A stretch of DNA of 64,000 nucleotides from Bordetella genomosp. 8. Its GTDB lineage: Bacteria; Pseudomonadota; Gammaproteobacteria; Burkholderiales; Burkholderiaceae_B. This document shows positions 25,370-33,177 of the stretch, piece by piece (position 1 is the stretch's first letter; each line of letters starts with the position of its first letter). The notes under the pieces are model-generated. The model had not been told where the DNA came from. It ran no database searches and saw only the letters and a program-made list of their open reading frames with translations. The position numbers were made by a program, and so were the translations under genes. The stretch spans positions 2,790,001 to 2,854,000 of the forward strand of contig NZ_CP021108.1 in NCBI RefSeq assembly GCF_002119685.1, given 5' to 3'.

Positions 25370-27766
25370 ATGACGGTGGAACACGGCAGGTCCGTCAAGC
25401 CCGAAGGCGTGGGCGCGCGCGTGCCTCGCAAGGAGGACGCGCGCCACCTGCACGGCAAGGGCAACTTCGTCGCCGATATGGCGATGCCCGGACTGTGCGA
25501 GGTGGCGTTCCTGCGCAGCCCGCTGGCGCATGCGCGCATCGCCGCCGCGCGGGTGGACGACAGCGTGGCGGCCTGCGTGGTGCTGCGGCCGGACATGGCC
25601 GACTGCAAGGACATCGTCGCGGACTCGACGCTGCCTACCTACCAGCCCTCGGCCCAGCCGCCGCTTGCCAGCGGCAAGGTCAGGTTCGTCGGTGAACCGG
25701 TCGCCATGGCGTTCGCGCCGACGCGTGCCGAGGCCGAGGATCATATCGAGCTGGTCGATATCGACTATGACGACCTGCCCGTCTATGCGGACGTGTACTC
25801 GGCGCAAGCGGCCACCGGCGAACTGGTGCATGAAGACTGGAAGGACAACGTCTTCGTCACGCTGAGCGCGGACCGCGAATTCGACACGCTGGCCGCCCAG
25901 GCCGACGTCGTGGTGAACCGGCGCATGCGCCTGGCGCGGCAGTGCATGGTGCCGATGGAAGGCAAGGCCGTCCTGGCCTATTGGGATCACCAGGCCGACC
26001 AGCTGGTGGTCTACAGTGCCACCCAGGTGCCGCACATGATACGTACGGTGCTGGCTGAATGCCTGGGGCTGGAGCAGGGGCGCGTGCGGGTGATCTCGCC
26101 GGACGTGGGCGGCGCCTTCGGCTACAAATGCGTGCTGCAGCAGGAAGAACTCTGTATCGCCTGGCTGGCCAAGACCTACAAGCGTCCCTTCCGCTTCATC
26201 GAGGACAGGCGCGAGCACCTGACCGCCGGCGCGAATTCGCGCGAGCATCATTATGAAATGACCGCCTACACCGACCGGCGCGGCAAGCTGCTGGCCCTGG
26301 ATGCGCGGATCACTATCGACGGCGGCGCGTATTCGGTATGGCCTTTCACGATAGGGCTGGAGCCTGGGCAGGCGGTGGGCAATCTGCCGGGGCCCTATGC
26401 CTTTCGTGGCTACCGCTGCGTGACCCGCGCCGTTGCCACCAACAAGCCCGGCTTCGTGCCGTATCGCGGCGTGGCGCGCACGGGCGTCTGCTTCGCCATC
26501 GAATTGATGATGGACGCGATCGCCCGCGAGGTCGGCCGCGAGCCTTGGGAAGTGCGCCTGGACAATCTCGTGCAGGCAGAGCAGATGCCCTATGTGAACG
26601 TCGCCAACAAGCACCTGGACAGCGGCGACTATCCGGCCAGCCTGCGCAAGGCGCTGGAGATGATCGATGCGCCGGGCGTGCGTGCGCGGCAGGAACGTGG
26701 CGAGTCCGACGGCCGCCTGATCGGCCTGGGTGTGGCGACCTATACGGAACAGGCCGCGCACGGCACGTCCGTATTCGCCACCTGGGGTACGCCCGTGATA
26801 CCCGGCTTCGACCAGGCCACCGCCCGCATTACGCCGGACGGCGGGCTGGAAGTCAGGGTGGGGGTGCATTCCCATGGGCAGGGCATGGAAACCACCTTCG
26901 CCCAGATCGCCAATGAAATCCTGGGCATTCCAGTGGCGCGCATCAAGGTGCTGCATGGGGATACCGGCCAGACGCCTTATTCCACGGGCACCTATGCGTC
27001 GCGGTCGCTGGTGATGTCGGGCGGGGCGGTGTCGCAGGCGTGCAAGCGGCTGTTGCCGCGCGTCATGCACATCGCGGCGCACCTGCTGCAGACGCCGGAA
27101 GAGCAGTTGAGCGTGGGCGATGGCCGCTTCGTGGTGGGCAGTGCCCCCGACCGGGCCGTGTCCATGGGCGACATCGCCGATGCCTGGTACCTGAAGCCGC
27201 ATCTGCTGCCGCCGGACGTCGATCCGCTGGGCCTGGAAGTCACCGTTGGGTACAAGCCCAAGGTGGATACTGGCTGCTTCACCTATGCCAGCCAGGCCGC
27301 CACGGTGGCGGTGGATCCGGCCACCGGGGGCGTCGAGATCCTGGACTATGTCGTGGTGGAAGACTGCGGCACGATGATCAATCCCATGGTGGTCGAAGGC
27401 CAGACCATGGGCGGCATCGCCCAGGGCATAGGCACGGCGTTCTACGAAGAGACGCCGTACGACGCCAATGGCCAGCCGCTGGCATCGACGCTGGCCGACT
27501 ACATGCTGCCCGGGCCGACAGAGATCCCGCATATGCGCATGCACCACTTCGAGACGCCTTCGCCCCACACGGAATTCGGTGCGAAGGGCATGGGCGAAGG
27601 CGGCGCCATCGCGCCGCCGGCGGTGCTGTTCAACGCGGTCAATGACGCGCTGCGCGCGCTGGGTGCCGCCGAGCTGGCACAGACGCCCCTGACGCCATAC
27701 CGCGTGCTGCAGGCCATCGCGCAGGGCAGCGAGCGCGAAAAGAACAGCCAGCCCAAGGCGGCCTGA
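25370..27766 (+). CDS. Molybdenum hydroxylase large subunit (xanthine-oxidase family; picolinate dehydrogenase candidate)
   Basis: 798 residues, aldehyde oxidase/xanthine dehydrogenase molybdopterin-binding subunit. Visible landmarks are the N-terminal RKEDARHLHGKGNFVAD, the SPDVGGAFGYK cofactor loop, PYRGVAR, and the catalytic glutamate Glu743 in GAKGMGEGGAIAPP. Such enzymes add water-derived oxygen next to a ring nitrogen; in context this is C6 hydroxylation of a pyridine-2-carboxylate. FAD and FeS subunits follow immediately. The type is closer to CoxL/quinoline-oxidoreductase-like enzymes than to nicotinate NicB, which carries cytochrome domains. Confidence 0.87.
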   Translation: MTVEHGRSVKPEGVGARVPRKEDARHLHGKGNFVADMAMPGLCEVAFLRSPLAHARIAAARVDDSVAACVVLRPDMADCKDIVADSTLPTYQPSAQPPLASGKVRFVGEPVAMAFAPTRAEAEDHIELVDIDYDDLPVYADVYSAQAATGELVHEDWKDNVFVTLSADREFDTLAAQADVVVNRRMRLARQCMVPMEGKAVLAYWDHQADQLVVYSATQVPHMIRTVLAECLGLEQGRVRVISPDVGGAFGYKCVLQQEELCIAWLAKTYKRPFRFIEDRREHLTAGANSREHHYEMTAYTDRRGKLLALDARITIDGGAYSVWPFTIGLEPGQAVGNLPGPYAFRGYRCVTRAVATNKPGFVPYRGVARTGVCFAIELMMDAIAREVGREPWEVRLDNLVQAEQMPYVNVANKHLDSGDYPASLRKALEMIDAPGVRARQERGESDGRLIGLGVATYTEQAAHGTSVFATWGTPVIPGFDQATARITPDGGLEVRVGVHSHGQGMETTFAQIANEILGIPVARIKVLHGDTGQTPYSTGTYASRSLVMSGGAVSQACKRLLPRVMHIAAHLLQTPEEQLSVGDGRFVVGSAPDRAVSMGDIADAWYLKPHLLPPDVDPLGLEVTVGYKPKVDTGCFTYASQAATVAVDPATGGVEILDYVVVEDCGTMINPMVVEGQTMGGIAQGIGTAFYEETPYDANGQPLASTLADYMLPGPTEIPHMRMHHFETPSPHTEFGAKGMGEGGAIAPPAVLFNAVNDALRALGAAELAQTPLTPYRVLQAIAQGSEREKNSQPKAA

Positions 27767-27773
27767 GACATCG

Positions 27774-28616
27774 ATGAAAGCGGCGAAATTCGAATACATA
27801 CGCGCCACCTCGGTGGCGCAGGCGCTGGATGCGCTCGGCGCACATGGCGGCGCGGCCAAGCTGATGGCCGGCGGCCAATCGCTGGGACCCATGTTGAATC
27901 TGCGGCTGGCCCGGCCCGCCGTGGTCGTCGATATTTCCGGACTGCGGGATCTGCGCGGCGTCAGCCGTGACGGCGATACGGTGCGCGTAGGCGCCGGCGT
28001 GACGCACGCGGAGATCGAGGACGGCGTGCATCCGGCGCTGCGCGACTCACCGATGCGCGCCGTGGCTGCCGGCATTGCCTACCGTGCGGTGCGCAACCGC
28101 GGCACGCTGGGCGGCAGCCTGGCGCACGCGGATCCGGCCGCGGACTGGGTGGTGGCAATGGCCGCGCTGGGCGCGCGCATCGAACTGGCTGGCCCGCGCG
28201 GCGTGCGCCATATCGAGGTGGACGGCCTGATGCAGGGCGCCTACACGACCGCGGTAGGGGAAGACGAACTGATACAGGCCGTCCACGTTCCCGCCGGAGG
28301 ACCGCGGGCGCGCTGGGGCTACTACAAGTTCTGCCGCAAGACGGGCGAGTTCGCCGAAGCCAGCTGTGCCGCCTGGTTCGACCCCGCCACCGGCCAGGCG
28401 CGTATCGCGCTGGGCGCGTTGGACGGGCCGCCGCGCCTGCTGCTGTCCTTGGCCGCGCGCGTTGCGCAGGCCGGCGCCGCGGCGCTGGACCCGGTGGAAA
28501 TCGCGCGGGAAGTGGCCGACGCCATGCCCGGCAAGGATGAGGCGCATCGCCAGTTGCATGCGGCGGCGGTCGGCCGCTGCCTGGCGCAGGCGACCGGTAA
28601 AGGATTGCAGACATGA
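27774..28616 (+). CDS. Molybdenum hydroxylase FAD-binding (medium) subunit
   Basis: 280 residues, FAD-binding PCMH type as in CoxM. The pyrophosphate loop AGGQSLGPMLNLRL and the second FAD segment NRGTLGGSLAHADPAAD are both present. It transfers electrons from the FeS subunit to the final acceptor. It starts seven bases after the large subunit and overlaps the FeS gene by four bases, so all three are translated together. Confidence 0.9.
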   Translation: MKAAKFEYIRATSVAQALDALGAHGGAAKLMAGGQSLGPMLNLRLARPAVVVDISGLRDLRGVSRDGDTVRVGAGVTHAEIEDGVHPALRDSPMRAVAAGIAYRAVRNRGTLGGSLAHADPAADWVVAMAALGARIELAGPRGVRHIEVDGLMQGAYTTAVGEDELIQAVHVPAGGPRARWGYYKFCRKTGEFAEASCAAWFDPATGQARIALGALDGPPRLLLSLAARVAQAGAAALDPVEIAREVADAMPGKDEAHRQLHAAAVGRCLAQATGKGLQT

Positions 28617-29794
28617 CGCAGATCACGATGGAAGTGAACGGCCGCCAGGTGGCCGACGAAGCGCCGCCGCGCATGCACCTGGGTGATTTCCTGCGCGACA
28701 AGCTGCGCCTGACGGGTACGCACCTGGGCTGCGAACATGGCGTGTGCGGCGCGTGTACGGTGCTGGTGGACGGCGAACCGATCCGGTCCTGCATCTCGTA
28801 CGCGGTGGCCTGCGAAGGACGCCGGGTGACGACGATCGAAGGCTACGACGCCGATCCGGTCATGCAGCGTCTGCGCGAGGCCTTTACGCGCCACCACGCG
28901 CTGCAATGCGGTTATTGCACGCCTGGCATGCTGGCGACGGCGCGCGACATCGTGATGCGCCTGCCGGAGGCGGACGAAGCGCGCGTGCGCGTGGAGCTGT
29001 CGGGGAATCTTTGCCGCTGCACCGGGTATATGGGGATCGTGGCCGCTGTGATGTCCGTGCTGGCCGGCCTGCGTGATTCGCCCGATGCGGAAGTGGAGCG
29101 CATGCGGGCCGCCTTGCGTGGCGGACAGGGCGCGGCGCCCGCGCCGGCGCAGCCGGTGGTGTTCGAGGCTTTCGCGGCGAAGGCCGTCGCGACCGCGGCC
29201 GGCCTGTCCGGTTCGGCCGGTGCCGACGCCGCGCCGGCCACCGGCAAGACCAATCAGATCGACGGCGGCTTCGACGTGCCGTTTCCGCCGGACCAGGTGT
29301 GGGCATTCATGACCGACTTGCCGGCCGTCGCGGCCTGCCTGCCGGGGGCATCCATCCAGGAACAGCAGGGCGAACGGGTCAAGGGCACGATATCAGTGAA
29401 GTTCGGCCCCATGCGTGCCGCCTTCAACGGCGCCGCGCGCCTGGACCGCCACGACGCCGCCATGCGCGCGGTCTTCCGCGGCGCGGGCCAGGATACGGTC
29501 AGCCGGTCACGCGCCAATGGCGACATCACCTACCAGGTGCGCGACGCCGGCAATGGCGGCGCGCGCGTCGACGTCAATCTGGCCTATTCGCTGCAAGGCC
29601 CGCTGGCTCAGTTCTCGCGCTCGGGTCTGGTGCAGGACTTCGTGCGCAGGATGATCGCCGACTTCGGCGCCAACGTCGCGGCACGGCTGGGCGGCACGGC
29701 ATCGGCGGAGCCCGTGCAGGCTTCCTTCAACGCATCTGGCATGTTCTGGCATGTCGTCTGGACGCGCATCAAGCGCTGGTTCGGCCAGGGCTGA
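28613..29794 (+). CDS. Molybdenum hydroxylase [2Fe-2S] subunit fused to a CoxG-like SRPBCC domain
   Basis: 393 residues, about twice the usual small subunit. Residues 1-160 hold both [2Fe-2S] clusters: Cys40, Cys45, Cys48, Cys60 (plant-type) and Cys99, Cys102, Cys134, Cys136. After an Ala/Gly/Pro-rich linker (about 165-205), residues 208-365 form a CoxG-like domain (GGFDVPFPPDQVWAFMTDLPAVAACLPG is split over the start; VKGTISVKFGP follows). The C-terminus ends in an aromatic, basic amphipathic tail (FWHVVWTRIKRWFGQG) suited to membrane contact. CoxG of CO dehydrogenase is known to tether the enzyme and take up quinone, so the fusion may link this hydroxylase to the membrane quinone pool. Confidence 0.87.
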   Translation: MTQITMEVNGRQVADEAPPRMHLGDFLRDKLRLTGTHLGCEHGVCGACTVLVDGEPIRSCISYAVACEGRRVTTIEGYDADPVMQRLREAFTRHHALQCGYCTPGMLATARDIVMRLPEADEARVRVELSGNLCRCTGYMGIVAAVMSVLAGLRDSPDAEVERMRAALRGGQGAAPAPAQPVVFEAFAAKAVATAAGLSGSAGADAAPATGKTNQIDGGFDVPFPPDQVWAFMTDLPAVAACLPGASIQEQQGERVKGTISVKFGPMRAAFNGAARLDRHDAAMRAVFRGAGQDTVSRSRANGDITYQVRDAGNGGARVDVNLAYSLQGPLAQFSRSGLVQDFVRRMIADFGANVAARLGGTASAEPVQASFNASGMFWHVVWTRIKRWFGQG

Positions 29795-29909
29795 CGCCGC
29801 GCCGGACGTGAGGGGTTCGCCGGGGCGCTCGCCGCGCCGGCGTCATATCGAAGGCCTTCCGCGCACCGTCGCTTGCGGTTGCGCCCATAGGACATACAAG
29901 GGGAAGCTC

Positions 29910-30944
29910 ATGCGAGCGAGCTTGGCAGTCGCACGTCGCCACGTTTTGAAGGGCCTGGCCGGCCTGGCCTTGGGCGCCGCCGCCATGGCCGCGGCCGCGC
30001 AGGGTACCGAGCCGCTGAAGGTACGCCTGGACTGGACGCCTTGGGGCGTGCAGGCGCCTTTCCACCTGGCGCAGCAGAAGGGCTGGTACAAGCAGGCGGG
30101 CCTGGACGTCACGCTGGAAGACGGCAACGGTTCCGTCACCACCGTGCAGATCGTCGGATCCAGCGGCACCTTCGACGTGGGGCATGCCGCGTTGGCGTCC
30201 ATGATGATCGCGCGCGATAAAGGCCTGCCGGTCAAGGCTGTGGCGGTTTTCGCGCGGCAGAGCGATATCGGCCTGCTGGTGCCCGCGGACTCGGGCATCA
30301 CCGGGCCCGCCGCATTGAAGGGCCGCAAGATCGCCTACACCGCGGGCTCGCTGGAAGCACCGTTCATCGACGCATTCCTGGCGGCGGGCAATCTCAAGCG
30401 CGGCGACGTCGAACTGGTGAACGTGGACGCCGCCAGCAAGGCGTCCACCTACGCGGTCGGCCGCGCGGATGCGGCGTTTTCCACCATCCCGTTCTTTCTT
30501 CCCGTGGTGTCGCAGACGCGTCCGTCCACGGCGGTGCGCTTCGCCGACTATGGCCTGAACATGCCCAGCTTCGGCTTGTTCGCCACCGAGGAAAAACTGC
30601 AATCGCGCGGCGAGGCCATCGGGCGCTTCGCCAGCGTGACCGCGCGGGCCTGGGAATACATCTACGCCGGTCATGAGGAAGAAGCGGTGGACGCCGTGCT
30701 GGCGCAGCGGCCGCAGGCGCGGCTGGACCGCAAGGTGCTGCGCGGCCAGATCGACGCGCTCAAGCCTTATTTCGGCAGCATGTCCGCCGGCGTCCGGATC
30801 GGCGCGCCCGTGCCGGACGATTGGGTGCAGGCGGTGAAGACCTTGTCGTCGGTGGGTCTGATAAGTGCCCAGGCGGACCCGGCCGGCTTCTACGCCACGG
30901 GCCTGGTGCATCCGGAACGCTATGACGCCATGGTGGGCAAATGA
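29910..30944 (+). CDS. ABC transporter substrate-binding protein, NMT1/SsuA type
   Basis: 344 residues. The N-terminus MRASLAVARRHVLKGLAGLALGAAA is a signal peptide with a double arginine, followed by LKVRLDWTPWGVQAPFHLAQ, the NMT1/THI5 motif for thiamine-precursor, sulfonate and aromatic-acid binders. Start chosen because GGGGAAG precedes it; the 115-base gap after the hydroxylase genes has no clear terminator. With the ATPase and permease genes that overlap in series it makes a complete importer. Ligand not readable; an alternative uptake route for the pyridine acid is plausible. Confidence 0.87.
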   Translation: MRASLAVARRHVLKGLAGLALGAAAMAAAAQGTEPLKVRLDWTPWGVQAPFHLAQQKGWYKQAGLDVTLEDGNGSVTTVQIVGSSGTFDVGHAALASMMIARDKGLPVKAVAVFARQSDIGLLVPADSGITGPAALKGRKIAYTAGSLEAPFIDAFLAAGNLKRGDVELVNVDAASKASTYAVGRADAAFSTIPFFLPVVSQTRPSTAVRFADYGLNMPSFGLFATEEKLQSRGEAIGRFASVTARAWEYIYAGHEEEAVDAVLAQRPQARLDRKVLRGQIDALKPYFGSMSAGVRIGAPVPDDWVQAVKTLSSVGLISAQADPAGFYATGLVHPERYDAMVGK

Positions 30945-31726
30945 GCAACGCCGCCGTGTCGGCGCGCGGCGTCGCCAAGCGATATCCCGGCGAGCGCGGC
31001 GTGCGCGCGCTGGACTCGGTGTCGGTGGAACTGCCGCCGGGCCGTTTCGTCAGCATCCTGGGGCCCAGCGGTTGCGGCAAAAGTACTTTCCTGCGCTGCG
31101 TGGCCGGCCTGGAAACCATCAGCGAAGGCGAATTGCGTGTGGAAGGCTGGCCGGTGAAGGGGCCTCCCGACGGCATCGGCATGGTGTTCCAGCGCGATGC
31201 CTTGCTGGACTGGCGCAGTATCCGCCGCAATGTGCTGCTGCCCATCGAGTTCGCCCATAAACCCCTGGCGGCCTATGCCGCCAAGGCGCGGCAACTGCTG
31301 GAGCTGACCGGGCTGCAGGATTTCGCCGATAGCTATCCGCATGAATTGTCGGGCGGCATGCGGCAGCGCGCCGCCATCTGCCGCGCCTTGATCGACGACC
31401 CGAAACTGCTGCTGATGGACGAACCGTTCGGCGCGCTGGACGCGCTCACGCGTGACCAGATGAACGTGGAGCTGCAGCGCATCTGGCTGGAAACGCGCAA
31501 TACCGTGTTGTTCGTCACCCATGGCATCGCCGAAGCGGTATTCCTGGGAGATACGGTGATCGTGTTCTCGCCGCGTCCCGGGCGCATCGTCGAAACGCTG
31601 GAGATCGACCTGCCGCGCCCGCGGCCGCTGTCGGTGCGGGAGTCGCCGGAGTTCGGCGCCTATGTGCGGCATATCCGTGGCCTGTTCGAGGACATGGGCC
31701 TGATCGACGAGAGGAACCACGCATGA
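30941..31726 (+). CDS. ABC transporter ATP-binding protein, SsuB/TauB type
   Basis: 261 residues. Walker A GPSGCGKST, Q-loop VFQRDALLDW, signature LSGGMRQRAAI, Walker B LLLMDEPFGALDA and the switch histidine in FVTHGIAEAV are all present and standard. It overlaps the binding-protein gene by four bases and the permease gene by four bases, a tightly coupled operon. The Ssu/Tau/nitrate subclass imports sulfonates, nitrate and aromatic acids. Confidence 0.92.
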   Translation: MSNAAVSARGVAKRYPGERGVRALDSVSVELPPGRFVSILGPSGCGKSTFLRCVAGLETISEGELRVEGWPVKGPPDGIGMVFQRDALLDWRSIRRNVLLPIEFAHKPLAAYAAKARQLLELTGLQDFADSYPHELSGGMRQRAAICRALIDDPKLLLMDEPFGALDALTRDQMNVELQRIWLETRNTVLFVTHGIAEAVFLGDTVIVFSPRPGRIVETLEIDLPRPRPLSVRESPEFGAYVRHIRGLFEDMGLIDERNHA

Positions 31727-32496
31727 AGGCGTCGTCCCGCAAACTGGCGCACGGCGCCGCCGGCGCCGGCTCGCTGGTCCTGTTCCTGCTGATATGGGAG
31801 GCAGCCGTACGGCTGCTGCACGTCAAGCCCATTATGCTGCCGCTGCCGTCGAAGATAGGCGTGGAGCTGTTCAACGACGCCGGCTGGTACGCCGGCCAGG
31901 CCGGCTATACCTTGATGACCACGCTGGCCGGCTTCGCGCTGTCGGTGCTGGGCGGCGTGGGCGTCGCGGTGTTGCTGGTGGGATCCCGCTGGTTCGAGAG
32001 CGTGCTGCAGCCCCTGATCGTCGCGCTGAACAGCGTGCCCAAGGTCGCCGTCGCGCCCTTGTTCGTGATCTGGCTGGGCACGGGCGCGGAGCCCAAGATC
32101 GCCATCGCCTTCCTGATCGCCGTCTTTGCCATCATCGTGGACACGGTGCACGGCCTGCGTTCGGTGCCCAAGGACATCCTGGACCTGGGCCGCGTATTGA
32201 AAGGATCGCGGCGCGACTTTTTCTTCAAGGTAAGCCTGCCGTGCGCGCTGCCGTCCATCCTTGCCGGGATGAAGGTGGCGATTTCGCTGGCGCTGGTGGG
32301 TGCCATCGTCGGCGAATTCGTGTCGTCGCAGAGCGGCCTGGGCTATGTGATCATGACCGCGCAGGGCACCTTCGATACCGTACGCGTGTTCGCCGCGCTG
32401 TTCGTGCTGGCCTTCATCGGCCTGGCCCTGTTCGGCGCGCTGGCGTGGCTGGAACGCAAGGCGACGCCTTGGCGCCATCATCAGGACGACCGCTGA
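31723..32496 (+). CDS. ABC transporter permease, SsuC type
   Basis: 257 residues with about six membrane segments. The coupling-helix EAA-like loop DLGRVLKGSRRDFFFKVSLPCALPSILAGMK is clear (ending before the transmembrane stretch VAISLALVGAIVGEF). It completes the importer with the two preceding genes. The next gene, the TRAP small subunit, starts 44 bases on. Confidence 0.9.
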   Translation: MKASSRKLAHGAAGAGSLVLFLLIWEAAVRLLHVKPIMLPLPSKIGVELFNDAGWYAGQAGYTLMTTLAGFALSVLGGVGVAVLLVGSRWFESVLQPLIVALNSVPKVAVAPLFVIWLGTGAEPKIAIAFLIAVFAIIVDTVHGLRSVPKDILDLGRVLKGSRRDFFFKVSLPCALPSILAGMKVAISLALVGAIVGEFVSSQSGLGYVIMTAQGTFDTVRVFAALFVLAFIGLALFGALAWLERKATPWRHHQDDR

Positions 32497-32540
32497 CGGG
32501 TCGCCGGCGCCGGAAAAAACATCATGAGAAGGGGAACACA

Positions 32541-33176
32541 ATGCAATCGTTGATGGCCCTGTCGCGTCTGATCGACGCGATAAACCTGCGCGTGGGCCGC
32601 GCGGTCACCTGGGTGACGCTGCTGGTGGTGCTGGTCAGCGCCGGCAACGCGGTGGTGCGCAAGGTATTGCACACCAGTTCGAATGCCTGGCTGGAGCTGC
32701 AGTGGTATATGTTCGGGGCCATGTTCCTGCTGGCCTCGGGCTATACGCTGCTGAAGAACGAGCACGTGCGCGTGGACATCCTGTCCTCGCGCCTGCCGCG
32801 GCGCCAGCAGATCTGGATCGAGATCTTCGGCGTGGTGTTCTTCCTGCTGCCGGCCTGCGTGCTGATCCTGGTGCTGTCCTGGCCGGTGTTCGTCGATTCC
32901 TTCGTCACCAACGAACAGTCGTCGAATTCGGGCGGGCTGGTGCGTTGGCCGGTCAAGCTGCTGATACCGGCGGGTTTCGCGCTGCTGGTATTGGCGGGGG
33001 TGTCGCACCTGATCAAGTGCGTGGGGTTCCTGCTGGGCCGCTGCGACGATCCTGGCAGGCGCGAGGGCGCGCGGTCTGCCGAAGAGGAGCTGGCCGAGGA
33101 GATCGCCCGCGAGGCACAGGCGCGTGAAGCCGCGGCCTTGGCCGAGACGGGCGCCACGCGGAAGGGGGAGCGCTGA
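32541..33176 (+). CDS. dctQ: TRAP transporter small membrane subunit (DctQ)
   Basis: 211 residues with four hydrophobic segments (VTWVTLLVVLVSAGNAVV, MFGAMFLLASGYTLL, FFLLPACVLILVLSW and LLIPAGFALLVLAGVSHLI). The C-terminal 35 residues form a long charged Glu/Ala/Arg-rich tail, longer than in most DctQ proteins. The ATG is preceded by AGGGGAA. It and the large subunit next door lack an adjacent binding protein, so they most likely pair with the TRAP binding protein at 24.2 kb, the first gene of the same operon. Confidence 0.85.
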   Translation: MQSLMALSRLIDAINLRVGRAVTWVTLLVVLVSAGNAVVRKVLHTSSNAWLELQWYMFGAMFLLASGYTLLKNEHVRVDILSSRLPRRQQIWIEIFGVVFFLLPACVLILVLSWPVFVDSFVTNEQSSNSGGLVRWPVKLLIPAGFALLVLAGVSHLIKCVGFLLGRCDDPGRREGARSAEEELAEEIAREAQAREAAALAETGATRKGER

Positions 33177-33177
33177 A

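Noticed and set aside
16034..29794. Reading the cluster as the nicotinate (nic) pathway
   Set aside because: The lower enzymes fit, but the FAD monooxygenase NicC and the cytochrome-containing NicB are absent, and a decarboxylase plus a Rieske oxygenase take their place, which suits pyridine-2-carboxylate better.
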